A stretch of DNA of 64,000 nucleotides from Bacillus sp. V3B (GCF_024494465.1 NZ_JAETXM010000011.1:62001-126000); one strand, 5' to 3'. Shown: positions 7,782 through 16,872, counted from the first letter of the stretch. Notes: a model not told the origin generated them from the letters alone. Translations and numbers: made by a program.

Positions 7782-8267
7782 GTGACCACGCTGATCGGGT
7801 GGTCACAGGCACCGAATTGTTATAAGTTTATTTATTTAGGCTCATCTCTTGCTGCTGCAAATGGAATAAACCCTATACCAGTGGTCGATGTCACTGTGGA
7901 TCTCTCTATACTTACAGGAATCTTTGATCGCATAAGAAAATCTTTTGGTTTAAGTAAAGAAATTATTGAAGATAATAAACCTTTGTATAATGAAAGGTTA
8001 CTTTCTATTGCAAATAATGTCTTAAAATATTCTACTAAGACAGCAATCACTAAATCACTCGAAAAAGTTGCTAAAGACCAACTTGAGAAACAAGCAGTCA
8101 AAACAACATTAAAACAGATTGGAAAAAGGATACCACTAATAGGTCAAGGTATTTCAGCCACTACATCATTTATTGTAACCTTTGCGGCCAGCAAGAGTTA
8201 TTGTAACGATTGCGCAGAAATTGCTATAGCAATTCTAAAAGATAAACTCTATTCCAGTACAAATTAA
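7782..8267 (+). CDS. C-terminal part of an IRG-like GTPase/DUF697-type protein
   Basis: From residue 20 the protein reads LGSSLAAANGINPIPVVDV TVDLSILTGIFDRIRKSFGL, an amphipathic A/G/P-rich segment seen after the G domain in bacterial immunity-related GTPase-like (IRG) and DUF697 proteins. It then has a glycine-rich membrane-active stretch (PLIGQGISATTSFIVTFAASK). No G domain (P-loop) is present upstream. The GTG start lies inside a GC-rich inverted repeat (GTGACCA/TGGTCAC) that looks foreign, and I see no convincing SD. Probably a 5'-truncated gene whose first 15-20 codons come from other DNA. Confidence 0.45.
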   Translation: MTTLIGWSQAPNCYKFIYLGSSLAAANGINPIPVVDVTVDLSILTGIFDRIRKSFGLSKEIIEDNKPLYNERLLSIANNVLKYSTKTAITKSLEKVAKDQLEKQAVKTTLKQIGKRIPLIGQGISATTSFIVTFAASKSYCNDCAEIAIAILKDKLYSSTN

Positions 8268-8290
8268 AATATATTTTTCGAAATAAAAAT

Positions 8291-8325
8291 AAACCCCTTA
8301 GTTAAATAAAAGGGGTTTATTTTAT
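8291..8325 (+). terminator. Rho-independent terminator
   Basis: AAACCCCTT and AAGGGGTTT arms with an 11-base AT loop and TATTTTATC tail, 23 bases after the preceding stop codon. Confidence 0.75.
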
Positions 8326-8540
8326 CTACCACTCCTAATATAGTTAATTAAGTTCCAACCAGTTCTGTAAACCAATAATCTCCGTAAGCATTCCATAAAG
8401 TTCGTGGTCAGACCCCAACTCAGTTAAAGTTTAAAGCGATAAAGTACGAAGGTAAGGCAGAGGGCAAATGTGCTCTGTCTTCTCTAAATATAAAAGTAGA
8501 AGGTCGTAGCCAGACAACATATCCATCTTACATTTGATTC

Positions 8541-9233
8541 TTATCCTTTCCCTACCTTCATCTGTTCTTTGTTATGATTCTCACGCCTTAATGTGATCGC
8601 TTTCCAAATCGATTCATCCGTGATCTCTTCACAGTCCGATAAATCAGATATGGTCCTTGCAAGACGTATCATTTTAATTTCAACACGATTACTCCATTGC
8701 TGTTTGGACGAGATTTGCCTGATCATATTTCGCTGGTTTTCCTTCAAGGGACTTGTTGCTGACAATTTTTCAAATGAAACCTTAGCATTGCAAATTTGTT
8801 CTTGATATCGTTCATATTGTCTTTTCCTTGCTCCTTCTACCCTATTGCGGATTTCAGCGGATGATGGCCGTGATTGAGAGGATTGATCAAGATTAACTGA
8901 TTTTAAAGAAAGCAGAATATCGATTCGATCATGGATCGGCCCTGAAATTCTATTTCTATACGATTGGATTTGTTTTGGAGTACAAGTACAGTAATGAGTA
9001 TTGGAACCAAGAAACCCACAAGGGCATGGATTCATTGCAGAAATGAGAATAAAAGCAGCAGGATACTTAACAGTAGAATGTACTCGACTAATTGTGATCT
9101 TCCCCGTTTCAAGCGGTTGTCTTAACATATCCAATGTCTTCTTTGGAAACTCCGCTATTTCATCAAGAAACAAAACCCCATGATTCGAAAAAGATAAAAA
9201 ACTAGATATAGGATTATGACCAACACTGAAACA
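8541..9233 (-). pseudogene. ComM/YifB-like Mg-chelatase family ATPase, 5'-truncated
   Basis: The frame holds the Walker B part of the Mg-chelatase AAA+ fold (NHGVLFLDEIAEF), the following PLETGKITISRVHSTV, the zinc-like MNPCPCGFLGS / CTCTPKQIQSY segment and the C-terminal lid, as in ComM/YifB (full length about 500 residues). Walker A and the N-terminal Lon-like domain are absent. In-frame sense continues upstream of the first Met to a TAG at 9234-9236, where homology ends. So this is a 3' half-gene, not a real short protein. Confidence 0.8.
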
Positions 9234-9352
9234 CTAGATTTTGTATCTAATTCATCTTTTTTATCTTTATATAATGTTGTTTCTGCAAGAATAGATAGTA
9301 TGGGGGATAGATGTATTTATAAATGAGGCAAATAAAAAAGCCCACCACCGCT

Positions 9353-9573
9353 TCATGGTGATGAGCTAAAAAGACGTGTTTCTTCTATCGTAAGATCACT
9401 AATTCCATGCTGGGCGTTTCTAACTTGCTTGCCGACAATGAGCATCGATTCTTCCTCATCACATATCATATCGATTTTCTAAGCAATTCTTCGATATCAC
9501 TTTCTTTGTAATTAAGCTCTGCAAAAGTAGTTGCACCAATTTTTATCGCCTTATCATTGGATACATTGTACAT
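9353..9573 (-). pseudogene. Small hypothetical gene with one-base frameshift
   Basis: SD GGGAGG and ATG open MYNVSNDKAIKIGATTF AELNYKESDIEELLRK, which stops at a TGA. The adjacent frame continues DMICDEEESMLIVGKQVRN AQHGISDLTIEETRLF and then stops. The two pieces read as one protein apart from a single-base shift, so this is a recent pseudogene, or the 5' piece of a longer gene. I do not recognise a characterised family. A GT-paired hairpin with a T6 run follows the stop on this strand. Confidence 0.5.
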
Positions 9574-9679
9574 ATTAATTGCCTCCCAAAAAAGAGACAA
9601 GTTGATTTGATATTTTTACCATATCATATTTTGTGTAAATATGATTGACGTAAGAAAAAATAATAATCAACCCTCCTAC

Positions 9680-9936
9680 CCGGACAAGGTACCTGTCCCT
9701 ATGTCCTTTGCAGCGGCGAAGATTAATCTGGCTATACAATCCTCACCAGCAGGGTACTGAACATCAAAAAGAGAGAGCATGTAATGTCCATGCTCTCCCT
9801 TTTCTAATCTATAGGACAGTTTTAGATTGAATCGAAGATCAATGTAAATCCAGTCCGGTGAGCACCGTACCCAAGCGACATCCGCCCCACTCGTCCACAA
9901 AAATGGTAACCGGACAAGGTACCTGTCCCCATGTCC
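9680..9936. repeat. Segment bounded by 27-bp palindromic direct repeats
   Basis: CCGGACAAGGTACCTGTCCC plus ATGTCC occurs at both ends with one mismatch, and each copy is nearly self-complementary (GGACAAGGTACCTGTCC). Between them lies a perfect 9-bp hairpin GAGAGCATG/CATGCTCTC followed by CCTTTT (about 9774-9802). The minus-strand 74-codon frame inside overlaps the repeat and shows no recognisable protein signal. Confidence 0.6.
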
Positions 9937-9938
9937 TG

Positions 9939-11036
9939 CTATGCATTCATACTTTCAGGTTTCAGGTTAGATTCCTTTACTCTTGCTTCTTCATTTTTTT
10001 CTTCTAATTCCTCATCATCCCTAGTTAACAGCTCTTCTTCGGTTTTAATTGGGTAATTTTTAAATATAAATGAGCAAATCCATCCAACTGTGACTCCTAG
10101 TACGGCGACAATTAAGCCATATAGGAGGACTTGTACAGGCGGGTTCCAAGCAAATGTAGATGCAAATCCTGGAACAACCGCAGCTGTACCTGGAGAATCA
10201 TTTACCAAACCTGATAAAGCTATTACAACACCTGCTATTCCCCCATAAATAAAGTTTGTAACGTATACTGGGATTGGATTGGCTGCAATAACATGAGCTT
10301 TTGTTAAAGCTTCAATCGCTACTGAAATAGTTTCTTGTGGTGTAGTTAATCCCATTTTACGGAAGAATGTGTAATTCAAGAACCCAGAACCGAAAATCGC
10401 CATTGCAGCGATAGCCATTGGTTGGCCAGTAAGACCCATAATCGCAGTTAAAGCCATTGAACTAAGCGGAGCTGTAGAAGTAACAGTCAGTACTCCACCT
10501 ATGATAATTCCCATTACAATAGCTGATTGAGATTGCGCACTTTCCAGGATACTTCCTACATTCAACAGTATTCCGTTAACTGGCGGAGCAATCAGAGCGG
10601 CAATGAAATAAGTTAATGGCGTTGCAATAAAAACAATAGCTATTAAATTGATTCCATTAGGGACTCTATCTTGGAGCCATTTTACAAGGAATGAAGCAAA
10701 ATATCCGGCAATGAAACCTGGTAAAATCCCCATATTAGCCAGTGGAAGCGATATCATTAATGCATAGCCTGGTTGAACTTTTAATGCCATAGCAACCAGC
10801 GTACCTGCTGCAATACCGGATAAACTTCCTGCTAAATTACCAATCTCTTGAAAGACAGCAATTCCCAACATATCCCCTAAAACAGAACCGATTAAGGCCT
10901 CAATCAAGAAACTAGCTACCGCAGCACCTGCCAAAGCATTCATAGCTTTAGATCCATACGGTGCCTTAAACGTAAATAAAGAGAACAACGCTAAAATGAC
11001 TAAAAGTGAAAGGGTACCAATCAATACATCCATCAA
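9939..11036 (-). CDS. Orphan PTS-IIC-like membrane permease (PTS_EIIC_2 type)
   Basis: A 365-residue polytopic membrane protein with about 9-10 hydrophobic helices and a charged C-terminal tail rich in E/D/R (from about residue 335). It resembles the PTS transporter subunit IIC family called PTS_EIIC_2; no IIA or IIB domain is fused or adjacent. SD GGAGGAATATTTG lies just before the ATG. The striking point is upstream: a tandem glycine riboswitch on the same strand ends about 415 bases before the start. Glycine control suggests uptake or efflux of glycine, serine or a related compound rather than a sugar. That substrate is inference. Confidence 0.65.
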   Translation of the reverse strand: MMDVLIGTLSLLVILALFSLFTFKAPYGSKAMNALAGAAVASFLIEALIGSVLGDMLGIAVFQEIGNLAGSLSGIAAGTLVAMALKVQPGYALMISLPLANMGILPGFIAGYFASFLVKWLQDRVPNGINLIAIVFIATPLTYFIAALIAPPVNGILLNVGSILESAQSQSAIVMGIIIGGVLTVTSTAPLSSMALTAIMGLTGQPMAIAAMAIFGSGFLNYTFFRKMGLTTPQETISVAIEALTKAHVIAANPIPVYVTNFIYGGIAGVVIALSGLVNDSPGTAAVVPGFASTFAWNPPVQVLLYGLIVAVLGVTVGWICSFIFKNYPIKTEEELLTRDDEELEEKNEEARVKESNLKPESMNA

Positions 11037-11450
11037 ATATTCCTCCTACAATTAAATTTTGGGGTAAATTCAATTCACCAAAGAAAAGAGAGCCCTTTCA
11101 AAAAAGTGAATTCAAATGATAATTTTTGTTTTCATCCTATTTAACCATTAGTTTGGGCTTGTATAAAATACTTCTTTACTTTGCGACACAAGATAAAATC
11201 ATTAACTAATCTCTTGCAAAATGCTTGTCATATCGAAATTCCCATGAAAATGTTGCATGCATATAAACTTTGCAATTTTCAAAAATTTAAAAAGACATCT
11301 GAACAGATTGTCGAAAAAAAACTAATGAATGTGCTGAAAGACCTTAGGCGGATTAAATGAAAAATCGCTTCACACTACCCGTCCACCCCCTTTTATCAAA
11401 TTTTCCATTTAACGTGTGTAACTCTCCAGTGACGTAATTTTAGGCACAAC
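11037..11450 (-). other. Long leader between riboswitch terminator and permease gene
   Basis: 414 bases with no supported frame. An ATGCATGCA palindrome lies near 11255. Either a long untranslated leader or the site of a lost gene between the riboswitch and the permease. Confidence 0.4.
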
Positions 11451-11513
11451 AAAAAGGACAGAGAAGGGCAGAGAAAGCACAATGTGTTTTCTCTGCCCTT
11501 CTCTGTCCTTTTA
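11451..11513 (-). terminator. Expression-platform terminator of minus-strand glycine riboswitch
   Basis: AAAAGGACAGAGAAGGGCAG and its complement make an exceptionally long perfect stem of about 25 bp with a short loop, followed on the minus strand by TTTTTGTTG. It directly follows the second aptamer's CTCTCAGGT. Confidence 0.9.
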
Positions 11514-11692
11514 CCTGAGAGTTTAGCTCAATGGAGCTGTTCCCCGTCGGTGACGTATCTATTCATACGTTCTCTCCAGAGGCGTGTCCAGTTGCAGTTT
11601 TTTCTACCTGAGAGATTCGCTCCAAGGGTCTTTGTTGGAGTTTGCTCCTTCGGCGGCTTATCATAAACGCTCTCCTGCAACTTTCATCCACC
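11505..11692 (-). promoter_or_regulatory. Tandem glycine riboswitch facing the PTS-IIC-like gene
   Basis: Read on the minus strand, aptamer 1 has GGAGAGCG, GCCGCCGAAGGAGCAA and CTCTCAGGTAGA. Aptamer 2 has CTGGAGAGAACG, CACCGACGGGGAA and CTCTCAGGTAAAAGGACAG. These are the conserved elements of the two glycine aptamers joined by a short linker. A sigma-A promoter lies 28 bases upstream and a strong terminator directly downstream, so glycine binding probably permits read-through to the permease. Confidence 0.92.
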
Positions 11693-11719
11693 TATATTTT
11701 CTATATTTTCTATATTTTT

Positions 11720-11748
11720 AGAATAATCTCAAAGGCCCATCATGTCAA
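11720..11748 (-). promoter_or_regulatory. Sigma-A promoter of the minus-strand riboswitch
   Basis: Minus strand TTGACA, 17-base spacer, TATTCT, followed by AAAAATATA. It has the same boxes and the same sequence after the -10 as the promoter of the divergent unit. Confidence 0.75.
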
Positions 11749-11912
11749 TAAAAAATAGAAAACGCTTTCATAAATGAGTAATTATTCATACTCACTAGTG
11801 CTGCATTAATTGAAACTATGTATATATGGAAATTGTATTTGTATGGATGACCATAATATAGCATTCGTAAAATAGTAGTTTTAGAAAAAATAGTTTGAAT
11901 AATAAGAATAGA

Positions 11913-11941
11913 TTGACATTTAATTATTTAACAATTATTCT
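11913..11941 (+). promoter_or_regulatory. Sigma-A promoter of the glyA riboswitch unit
   Basis: TTGACA at 11913, 17-base spacer, TATTCT at 11936, then AAAAATATA. The aptamer begins about 23 bases downstream. Confidence 0.78.
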
Positions 11942-11963
11942 AAAAATATAAAAATTAAATATG

Positions 11964-12152
11964 AGCGGATGATGGTTGTGGGAGAGTGCAAAGCAAAAAG
12001 CCACCGAAGGAGCAAGTTCCAAAAATACCCTTGGAACAAATCTCTCAGGTAGATGGAACTACAACAGGACGCACCTCTGGAGAGCGCGTATACAGTAGTA
12101 CGCCACCAAAGGGGAAGACTCTATGAACAATAGAGTTAAACTCTCAGGTAAA
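11964..12152 (+). promoter_or_regulatory. Tandem glycine riboswitch upstream of glyA
   Basis: Aptamer 1 shows GGGAGAGTGC, GCCACCGAAGGAGCAA and CTCTCAGGTAGATGG. Aptamer 2 shows CTGGAGAGCGCG, CGCCACCAAAGGGGAA and CTCTCAGGTAAAAAGGACAG. Both match the glycine aptamer consensus. It sits between a sigma-A promoter and a terminator, so it should switch on the whole glycine catabolic operon when glycine is abundant. Confidence 0.93.
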
Positions 12153-12206
12153 AAGGACAGAGAAGGGTAAAGAACGCTACGGCTACCCTTTTCTGTCCTT
12201 TTTTGC
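12150..12206 (+). terminator. Expression-platform terminator of the glyA glycine riboswitch
   Basis: AAAAAGGACAGAGAAGGGTA pairs with TACCCTTTTCTGTCCTTTTT around a short loop and ends in a T6 run. It is the conditional terminator of the riboswitch. Confidence 0.88.
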
Positions 12207-12369
12207 GTACAAAAAGGGTAGTCAAGCATTCTGTTTTAAACGGTTTTTCATAGAAAAGTAGGTCAGTAGCAAGAAAGAGATGTTAGTGTCTCTAACTCTA
12301 ATAATATCTTCAGGTTATTGTTTGGTACAGCCAAAGGGATCCTGAACAAAATTTCAAGGAGGAATAAAA

Positions 12370-13620
12370 ATGGGTTTGCAACAAAATGATTCAACTATTT
12401 TTGAAGCAATTGAGAAGGAAAAAAATCGCCAGCATACAACATTGGAGTTGATTGCCTCAGAAAACTTCGTAAGCGAAGATGTTCTAGAAGCAATGGGAAG
12501 TGTGATGACAAATAAATATGCAGAAGGCTATCCAGGGAAGCGTTACTATGGCGGGTGTGAGCTTGTCGATGTAGCAGAACAAGCAGCTATTGAGCGCCTA
12601 ACGAATCTGTTTGGTGCCAAATATGCCAATGTTCAGCCACACTCGGGTGCACAAGCAAACCTTGCCGTTTTTTACGCATTACTTCAGCCTGGTGATAAAG
12701 TGATGGGGATGAACCTTTCACATGGCGGTCACTTAACCCATGGAAGCCCTGTCAGCATTTCAGGTAAATGGTTTGAGATTGTGTCCTATGGAGTAAGAGA
12801 AGATACTCAATTGATTGATTACGATGAGCTGGAAGCCATCGCGAAAAAAGAGAAACCAAAATTGATTATTGCTGGGGCAAGTGCCTACCCAAGAACCATT
12901 GATTTCGCACGCTTTAGAAAAATTGCAGATCAAGTAGGGGCAAAATTCATGGTAGATATGGCGCATATTGCTGGACTTGTTGCAGCGGGTCTTCATCCAT
13001 CACCAATCCCGTATGCAGATGTCGTGACAAGTACGACGCATAAAACATTAAGAGGACCGCGTGGCGGAATCGTGTTAACAAACGATGAAGAGATCATAAA
13101 AGCGATTAATAAAGCCGTGTTCCCAGGAATTCAAGGCGGACCATTGATGCACATCATTGCAGCCAAGGCGGTTTCCTTCAATGAAGCATTGCAGCCGAGT
13201 TTTAAGGCTTATGCCCAACAAATCATTGAAAATGCAGCCACACTTGGCGAAACGTTAAAGAAAGAAGGCGCAACGCTTGTCTCTGGGGGCACGGATAATC
13301 ATATTGTCCTTTTAGATCTGCGTCCATGGAACCTAACCGGAAAAGTAGCAGAGAAATTATTAGAAGAAGCAGGGATTACCGTCAATAAAAACACGATTCC
13401 ATATGATCCGGAAAGCCCATTTGTCACAAGCGGAATCCGTATGGGAACAGCGGCCTTAACCACTCGTGGAATGAAGCAGGATGAAATGGTGAAAATCGCG
13501 GAAGTGATCGCAGCCGTTCTAAAGAGCAATGGGAACAAGGAAGTTCTGGAGAGAGCGAAAGAAACAACGAAAGCAATTTGTGATGTATTTCCATTATTCC
13601 AACAGCCAATTACTGTATAA
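12370..13620 (+). CDS. glyA: Serine hydroxymethyltransferase
   Basis: 416 residues, full length for the family. It is a PLP enzyme interconverting glycine plus methylene-THF with serine plus THF in the cytosol. The PLP-lysine motif [16 protein letters not shown] lies near residue 228, with [10 protein letters not shown] and [10 protein letters not shown] also visible. SD AAGGAGGAATAAAA precedes the ATG. It is the first gene after the glycine riboswitch and is followed 15 bases later by the serine dehydratase genes. In this context it works toward serine, consuming glycine and the methylene-THF made by the cleavage system. Usual housekeeping glyA copies sit next to upp, so this is likely a second, dedicated copy. 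Confidence 0.93.
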   Translation: MGLQQNDSTIFEAIEKEKNRQHTTLELIASENFVSEDVLEAMGSVMTNKYAEGYPGKRYYGGCELVDVAEQAAIERLTNLFGAKYANVQPHSGAQANLAVFYALLQPGDKVMGMNLSHGGHLTHGSPVSISGKWFEIVSYGVREDTQLIDYDELEAIAKKEKPKLIIAGASAYPRTIDFARFRKIADQVGAKFMVDMAHIAGLVAAGLHPSPIPYADVVTSTTHKTLRGPRGGIVLTNDEEIIKAINKAVFPGIQGGPLMHIIAAKAVSFNEALQPSFKAYAQQIIENAATLGETLKKEGATLVSGGTDNHIVLLDLRPWNLTGKVAEKLLEEAGITVNKNTIPYDPESPFVTSGIRMGTAALTTRGMKQDEMVKIAEVIAAVLKSNGNKEVLERAKETTKAICDVFPLFQQPITV

Positions 13621-13635
13621 GAAAGGGGCAAAAGC

Positions 13636-14148
13636 ATGGAATTTCAAAGTTGTTTTGACATTATCGGTCCTGTCATGGTTGGCCCATCAAGTTCTCATAC
13701 AGCTGGAGTTGTATCGATTGGCAAGTTCATTCATGAATGGTTAGGCGGATGTCCAGAAAAGGCTCAAATTGTATTTTATGATTCCTTTGCCGAAACTTAT
13801 CAAGGACATGGAACAGATAAAGCTTTGATTGGCGGGTTGCTAGGAATGGACACAGATGACACCCGAATTAAACAATCCTTGGAATGGGTAAAAGAGTATG
13901 GAATGCAGTATCATTTGGAGTTTGAAGACAACTGCGTCTATTTTAACCATCCAAATATAACGATCGTGACAGTCAAACGTGGTGAGAACATAGTAAAGAT
14001 TGGCGGTGTATCACTTGGTGGTGGACTATCGAAAATTTTTATGATTGATGAAGAGATGGTAGATATTCGTTTAAGTTCAGGTGATGACTTTACAGCCCTT
14101 GTCAAACAGTATCAGCTAAGAATGAAATTCCTTGCGGAGGTAATGTAA
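13636..14148 (+). CDS. sdaAB: L-serine ammonia-lyase, beta subunit, lacking the ACT domain
   Basis: The SDH-beta domain is clear: GPVMVGPSSSHTAGVVSIG at residues 11-29, then GHGTDKALIGG. The alpha/beta enzyme is a [4Fe-4S] dehydratase converting serine to pyruvate and ammonia. SdaAB of B. subtilis is about 220 residues with a C-terminal ACT domain. This one is 170 and ends after the beta core (MKFLAEVM), so the ACT domain is absent. SD GAAAGGGGC precedes the ATG. Its stop overlaps the start of sdaAA (TAATG), indicating translational coupling. Loss of ACT may mean no allosteric serine sensing. Confidence 0.88.
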   Translation: MEFQSCFDIIGPVMVGPSSSHTAGVVSIGKFIHEWLGGCPEKAQIVFYDSFAETYQGHGTDKALIGGLLGMDTDDTRIKQSLEWVKEYGMQYHLEFEDNCVYFNHPNITIVTVKRGENIVKIGGVSLGGGLSKIFMIDEEMVDIRLSSGDDFTALVKQYQLRMKFLAEVM

Positions 14149-15029
14149 TGGAAATTCTGTCCATGGAAGAGCTAATTGATGCCTGTGAGCGTGAACAAAA
14201 AACGATTGGTGAAATCATGCTGATGATGGAAGCGAAAAAGTCAGGAAAAGATGAAGAAACCATTATCAGTATGATGGAAGAGCGATTGATCAAAATGAAA
14301 GAGGCCGTTGATAACGGTATAAAAGATGATTCAACTGCACCAAGTGGTATTTCCGGCGGTGACGCCGTGAAATTGTATGACTACGTTAAACAGGGTAAAG
14401 CACTTTCAGGAAATTATATTAGCGATGCCATGACATTTTCATTAGCTACATCTGAAAGCAATGCACGAATGGGGGTCATTGTCGCTACCCCAACCGCCGG
14501 AGCAGCTGGTATCTTGCCCGGTGTACTGTTTTCGCTTTATAAAAATGACAGCTATTCGTATAAAGATTTAGTGATGGGCTTGTTTACGGCAAGTATGCTA
14601 GGCTACATCATTGCCAATCGTTCCTTTATTTCAGGAGCAGCAGGGGGATGTCAAGCAGAAGTAGGATCTGCAACGGCTATGGCTGCTGGGACAATTGTAG
14701 AATTAAAAGGAGGTACACCAAAGCAAGCCGTGAATGCGACAGCTATTGCTATGAAATCACTATTAGGTCTAGTGTGTGATCCGGTTGCCGGCCTAGTTGA
14801 AGTACCTTGCATTAAGCGAAATGTCATTGGAACATCAATTGCCTTTTCCGCTGCGGATTTATCTCTTGCTGGGGTGGAAAGCCGCATTCCATGTGATGAA
14901 GTCATTGAAGCCATGTATAAGGTTGGAAAAGAAATGCCGCGAACACTTAGGGAAACTGCACTTGGAGGTCTTGCGATGACCGAAACAGGTAAAAAGGTGA
15001 AAGAAGAATTATTTTGTAGGAAATCTTAA
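14148..15029 (+). CDS. sdaAA: L-serine ammonia-lyase, alpha subunit
   Basis: 293 residues, normal for the alpha subunit. Cysteines of the iron-sulfur centre appear in [25 protein letters not shown] and the C-terminal region. The glycine-rich [14 protein letters not shown] stretch is also typical. With SdaAB it deaminates serine to pyruvate, the exit point of this glycine pathway. The start overlaps the sdaAB stop by one base, and SD TGCGGAGG lies 8 bases before the ATG. It is followed 14 bases later by gcvT. Confidence 0.92.
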   Translation: MEILSMEELIDACEREQKTIGEIMLMMEAKKSGKDEETIISMMEERLIKMKEAVDNGIKDDSTAPSGISGGDAVKLYDYVKQGKALSGNYISDAMTFSLATSESNARMGVIVATPTAGAAGILPGVLFSLYKNDSYSYKDLVMGLFTASMLGYIIANRSFISGAAGGCQAEVGSATAMAAGTIVELKGGTPKQAVNATAIAMKSLLGLVCDPVAGLVEVPCIKRNVIGTSIAFSAADLSLAGVESRIPCDEVIEAMYKVGKEMPRTLRETALGGLAMTETGKKVKEELFCRKS

Positions 15030-15043
15030 TCGGAGGTGTAACA

Positions 15044-16156
15044 ATGAGTATAGAAACAACGTTAAAGCGAACACCGCTTTTTGAAGCATATAAAAAATAC
15101 GGTGCAAAGGTCATTGATTTTGGAGGTTGGGAACTTCCGGTACAGTTTTCAAGCATTTTAGAAGAGCATGAGGCTGTCCGGAAAGAAGCAGGACTCTTTG
15201 ATGTCTCTCATATGGGCGAAGTGCTCGTTGAAGGAAAAGATGCAGAAAGCTATATTAACTACCTTGTCACAAACGATGTAACAAAAGTTCGTATAAATCA
15301 AGCACAATATACAGCGATGTGTTACCCAGACGGTGGCACAGTCGATGACTTACTTGTTTACAAATTAGCAGATGAAAAGTACCTGCTTGTCATAAACGCT
15401 TCAAACATTGAAAAAGATTGTGAGTGGATGGAGCAACACGTAAAAGGAGAAGTGACGCTTCAAAATATTTCAGGTAACGTTGCACAGCTTGCCATCCAAG
15501 GTCCAAAGGCAGAAAGCATTTTACAAAAGTTAACGGAAACTGACCTAAGCCAAATTGGTTTCTTCTGCTTTGCTCAAAATGTAAATGTGGATGGGATTAC
15601 AGAAGTTCTTGTATCCCGTACAGGTTACACAGGGGAAGACGGCTTTGAACTTTACTTAGCGGCTGATAAAGTAGAAGCACTTTGGGATAAGCTTTTGGAA
15701 GCAGGTAAGGAAGATGGCTTAAAACCATGTGGACTTGGTGCGCGTGACACACTTCGCTTTGAAGCACGTCTAGATCTTTATGGTCAAGAGCTTTCAAGCG
15801 AAATCGGCCCACTTGAAGGCGGAATCGGTTTTGCTGTTAAAACAAACAAAGAAAGTGATTTCATCGGTAAAGACGTTCTTAAAAAACAAAGAGAAGAAGG
15901 TTTACAACGTAAAATTGTTGGAATTGAAGTAACAGGAAGAGGCATTCCTCGTCACGGTTACAAAGTATTTTCAGCAGGTGAAGAGGAAATTGGCTTTGTT
16001 ACATCCGGAACCCAGTCTCCGTCTTTAAAGAAAAGCTTGGGTCTTGCTCTCGTATCTGCAGAACATGCCAAAGTGGGGACAACGCTAAAAGTTGAAATCC
16101 GTAATAAACTGGTTGACGCCGTTGTTGTCAAAACACCGTTCTATAAAAAAGGCTAA
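15044..16156 (+). CDS. gcvT: Aminomethyltransferase, T-protein of glycine cleavage system
   Basis: 370 residues, slightly longer than typical Bacillus T-proteins. It transfers the methylene group from aminomethyl-lipoyl H-protein to THF, releasing ammonia. Visible family motifs are [29 protein letters not shown] and the C-terminal [16 protein letters not shown] with the conserved Asp/Arg, plus [27 protein letters not shown] precedes the ATG. It is co-directional with sdaAA, but the next gene, gcvH, follows only after an unusual 319-base gap. Confidence 0.93.
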   Translation: MSIETTLKRTPLFEAYKKYGAKVIDFGGWELPVQFSSILEEHEAVRKEAGLFDVSHMGEVLVEGKDAESYINYLVTNDVTKVRINQAQYTAMCYPDGGTVDDLLVYKLADEKYLLVINASNIEKDCEWMEQHVKGEVTLQNISGNVAQLAIQGPKAESILQKLTETDLSQIGFFCFAQNVNVDGITEVLVSRTGYTGEDGFELYLAADKVEALWDKLLEAGKEDGLKPCGLGARDTLRFEARLDLYGQELSSEIGPLEGGIGFAVKTNKESDFIGKDVLKKQREEGLQRKIVGIEVTGRGIPRHGYKVFSAGEEEIGFVTSGTQSPSLKKSLGLALVSAEHAKVGTTLKVEIRNKLVDAVVVKTPFYKKG

Positions 16157-16159
16157 TGA

Positions 16160-16475
16160 AAGTTTAAAAGAATAAGAAAGTCTCTCTTTTATAGAACAGT
16201 AGCCATGTATAGTTCCGGGTATATAGACTCTCGGTCTAGCTGGGGTGTTTCTAAAGGAAAAAGTGCTTCAGTACTGACCTTATTCTTATTGACGATCTGG
16301 GCGCATTAAGCGTTTGTTAATAGAGTCATCGTGTAAGATTCTTTAAAATGAAGGGATTTCCGATCACCTTACACGCAAACGGGCAATGGACAAGCATGTG
16401 ATAGGAAAAACCCCTCTAATATTTTTTTGAATGACGAAAAAATATAAAAATTACAAGTGGAAGGAAGAAAAAACC
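16160..16475 (+). other. Structured intergenic leader between gcvT and gcvH
   Basis: No frame is supported. AAGAATAAG near 16168 pairs with CTTATTCTT near 16280. Within this a TAGAC/GTCTA hairpin sits next to GC-richer sequence (AGCTGGGGTG). Farther on GTGTAAG (16331) pairs with CTTACAC (16368). This could be a processed or attenuated mRNA leader or an embedded small RNA. It does not match the glycine aptamer pattern. Confidence 0.45.
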
Positions 16476-16871
16476 ATGACAAATGCAACAGCAAATTTAC
16501 TATATAGCAAGGAACATGAATGGGTATTACCATTAGAAGGAAATCGAGTGCGTATTGGAATCTCTGATTATGCACAAAACTCATTAGGAGACATCGTATT
16601 TGTTGAAAATCCTGCAGAAGGTGAAGAAATAACAGTAAATGAAGTAATGGGATCTATCGAATCAGTAAAAGCTGTTTCTGATTTATACTCACCTGTATCA
16701 GGTGCAGTTGTTCTTGTGAACGAAGAATTAGAAGATTCTCCACAATTGATTAATGAACAAGCATATGAAGCAGGTTGGTTAATAGAAGTGGAATTATCTG
16801 ACCTGGAAGAATTGAAATTACTATTAAATGAGGATGAGTACCAAGCATTTATTCATGAAGGAGAGGAATAA
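16476..16871 (+). CDS. gcvH: Glycine cleavage H-protein (lipoyl carrier)
   Basis: 131 residues from [17 protein letters not shown]. The lipoylation site is in [15 protein letters not shown] (Lys near residue 66). It shuttles the aminomethyl group between P-, T- and L-proteins. I chose the internal ATG at 16476, preceded by GGAAGGAAG; a 15-codon longer frame exists but lacks homology. One base separates its stop from gcvPA. Bacilli usually keep gcvH elsewhere, so its place inside the gcvT-gcvP cluster suggests a cluster-dedicated second H-protein. Confidence 0.9.
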   Translation: MTNATANLLYSKEHEWVLPLEGNRVRIGISDYAQNSLGDIVFVENPAEGEEITVNEVMGSIESVKAVSDLYSPVSGAVVLVNEELEDSPQLINEQAYEAGWLIEVELSDLEELKLLLNEDEYQAFIHEGEE

Positions 16872-16872
16872 G

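Noticed and set aside
9676..9900. 74-codon minus-strand frame between the palindromic repeats
   Set aside because: It overlaps one repeat and a perfect hairpin, has no convincing SD, and shows no recognisable protein motif.
16157..16475. Possible third glycine riboswitch before gcvH
   Set aside because: None of the required GGAGAG, CCGAAGG or CTCTCAGG elements is present, so it is reported only as an unidentified structured leader.
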